Shown here piece by piece: positions 63,387-64,000 of a DNA stretch of 64,000 bases. The notes below the pieces were generated by a model. The model was given only the letters and a program-made list of their open reading frames with translations. It ran no database searches and had not been told where the DNA came from. A program made the position numbers and the translations under genes. The DNA lies in NCBI GenBank assembly GCA_964561105.1, contig CAZLOH010000024.1, positions 11,615 to 75,614 of the forward strand. The letters are read 5' to 3'. The DNA is from JADLHS01 sp964561105 (GTDB lineage Bacteria > Verrucomicrobiota > Verrucomicrobiia > Limisphaerales > JADLHS01). Numbering within the stretch: the stretch's first letter is position 1; each line of letters starts with the position of its first letter.

Positions 63387-64000
63387 GGTAGGGATGCGTT
63401 CCACCCGCGTTCCATTCTTCCCACTCAATCCCAAGCCCAAACTCACAAAAGCCGAAATCAATCCGAAATCCGAATCTCCGAAACCCGAAAGAAGCCCGAT
63501 CTCCGAAATCCGAAACCGTTCACGGCGACGACGGAAATGGTTCGGCCACGCTGCCGGTCAAAGCTCGCCCTTCGGACTTCGGCTTTCGGATTTTTTCGAC
63601 ATTCGGCCATCGGTCTTCGGATTTCTTTCGGATTTCGGGCTTCGTCCTTCGGATTTCACGTCCCCCACGTTCCTCCGGGAACAACCTGCAACTTGAAACC
63701 TTCCAACTTGAAACTCTTTCCCCAGTGGCGCGAGCGTCTTCGCGAGCCGCCCCTGGGAGCGCCGTCGTCTCGACGGCGAGTAGCTTGGCCGTCTCCGCCC
63801 CAGCGCGGGCGCTGTGAAAGCGGTGGCACGGAAATACTTTCCCCAGTAACGCGGACGTCGCGGCCGCCGCGGCTCAGTTCAACGGCAGTGTAGCCCGCAG
63901 CCCGCCGCGCCGCCCCCCCAAAAAAGCCACGCTTGCTCGCGGCGACCTGCGGGATACACTGCTAGAAGTTAGGCGACATGCACACGTTGACTCCATCGTT

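Overview
The window looks like a high-GC genomic segment from the phylum Verrucomicrobiota, probably near the Pedosphaera/Limisphaera group. This is inferred from family content, not from a marker gene. The evidence is a PVC-type membrane-bound dehydrogenase with a single heme site, a DUF1800/DUF1501 pair, a prepilin of the 'ALSRAK' type, Gfo/Idh/MocA and ROK/SDR sugar genes, and intergenic spacers full of small palindromic repeats. Many neighbouring genes overlap by ATGA. Several genes appear to use GTG or TTG starts, and clear Shine-Dalgarno sites are uncommon.

Layout. 0-4.6 kb: a minus-strand sugar-metabolism cluster (SIS fragment, ROK kinase, SDR) and a PVC-type cytochrome dehydrogenase. 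4.8-6.1 kb: a lone PcfJ-like protein, followed by a repeat-filled spacer. 6.8-12.5 kb: a minus-strand run with a SorAB-like sulfite dehydrogenase, two unrecognised membrane proteins (one with a likely N-terminal histidine after signal cleavage and two H/HxHP motifs) and an esterase. 12.9-32.8 kb: a large electron-transfer region. It holds two paralogous nonaheme cytochromes on opposite strands, a GldG-like protein, an MtrA/DmsE-like cytochrome followed by an MtrB/PioB-like outer-membrane barrel, two tandem monoheme cytochromes, a NapC/NirT-like multiheme protein and a nonaheme cytochrome fused to a membrane cytochrome b domain. I count 42 CxxCH sites plus one CX4CH and one CX3CH in these proteins. 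A complete type I restriction-modification operon (hsdM, hsdS, a Bro-N protein, hsdR; 21.1-28.1 kb) sits inside this region on the opposite strand.

33-41 kb: regulators and mixed genes (a stand-alone cNMP-binding protein, a universal stress protein, a PocR/AraC regulator, HPr, an SGNH/TPR protein, a LamG-VanZ fusion, an ACT protein). 41-48 kb: DUF1800/DUF1501, DedA and a three-gene pilin-like operon. 48-54 kb: housekeeping genes tsaB, tsaE, thiL, a CPBP protease, prmC, manA and accA. 54-59.8 kb: a flippase, an M20 peptidase, a hypothetical, a nucleotide-sugar epimerase and purC. 59.8-64 kb: an array of 209-bp repeats, a prepilin-like protein, a Tat-exported Gfo/Idh/MocA oxidoreductase and a repeat-rich spacer.

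How the genes may work together (inference). Quinol could be oxidised by the NapC-like or cytochrome b-fused protein. Electrons could then pass through small periplasmic cytochromes to the MtrA-like protein held in the MtrB-like porin, and out to the nonaheme cytochromes. The sulfite dehydrogenase could feed the same periplasmic pool. No tRNA, rRNA, CRISPR array or intact insertion sequence was seen.
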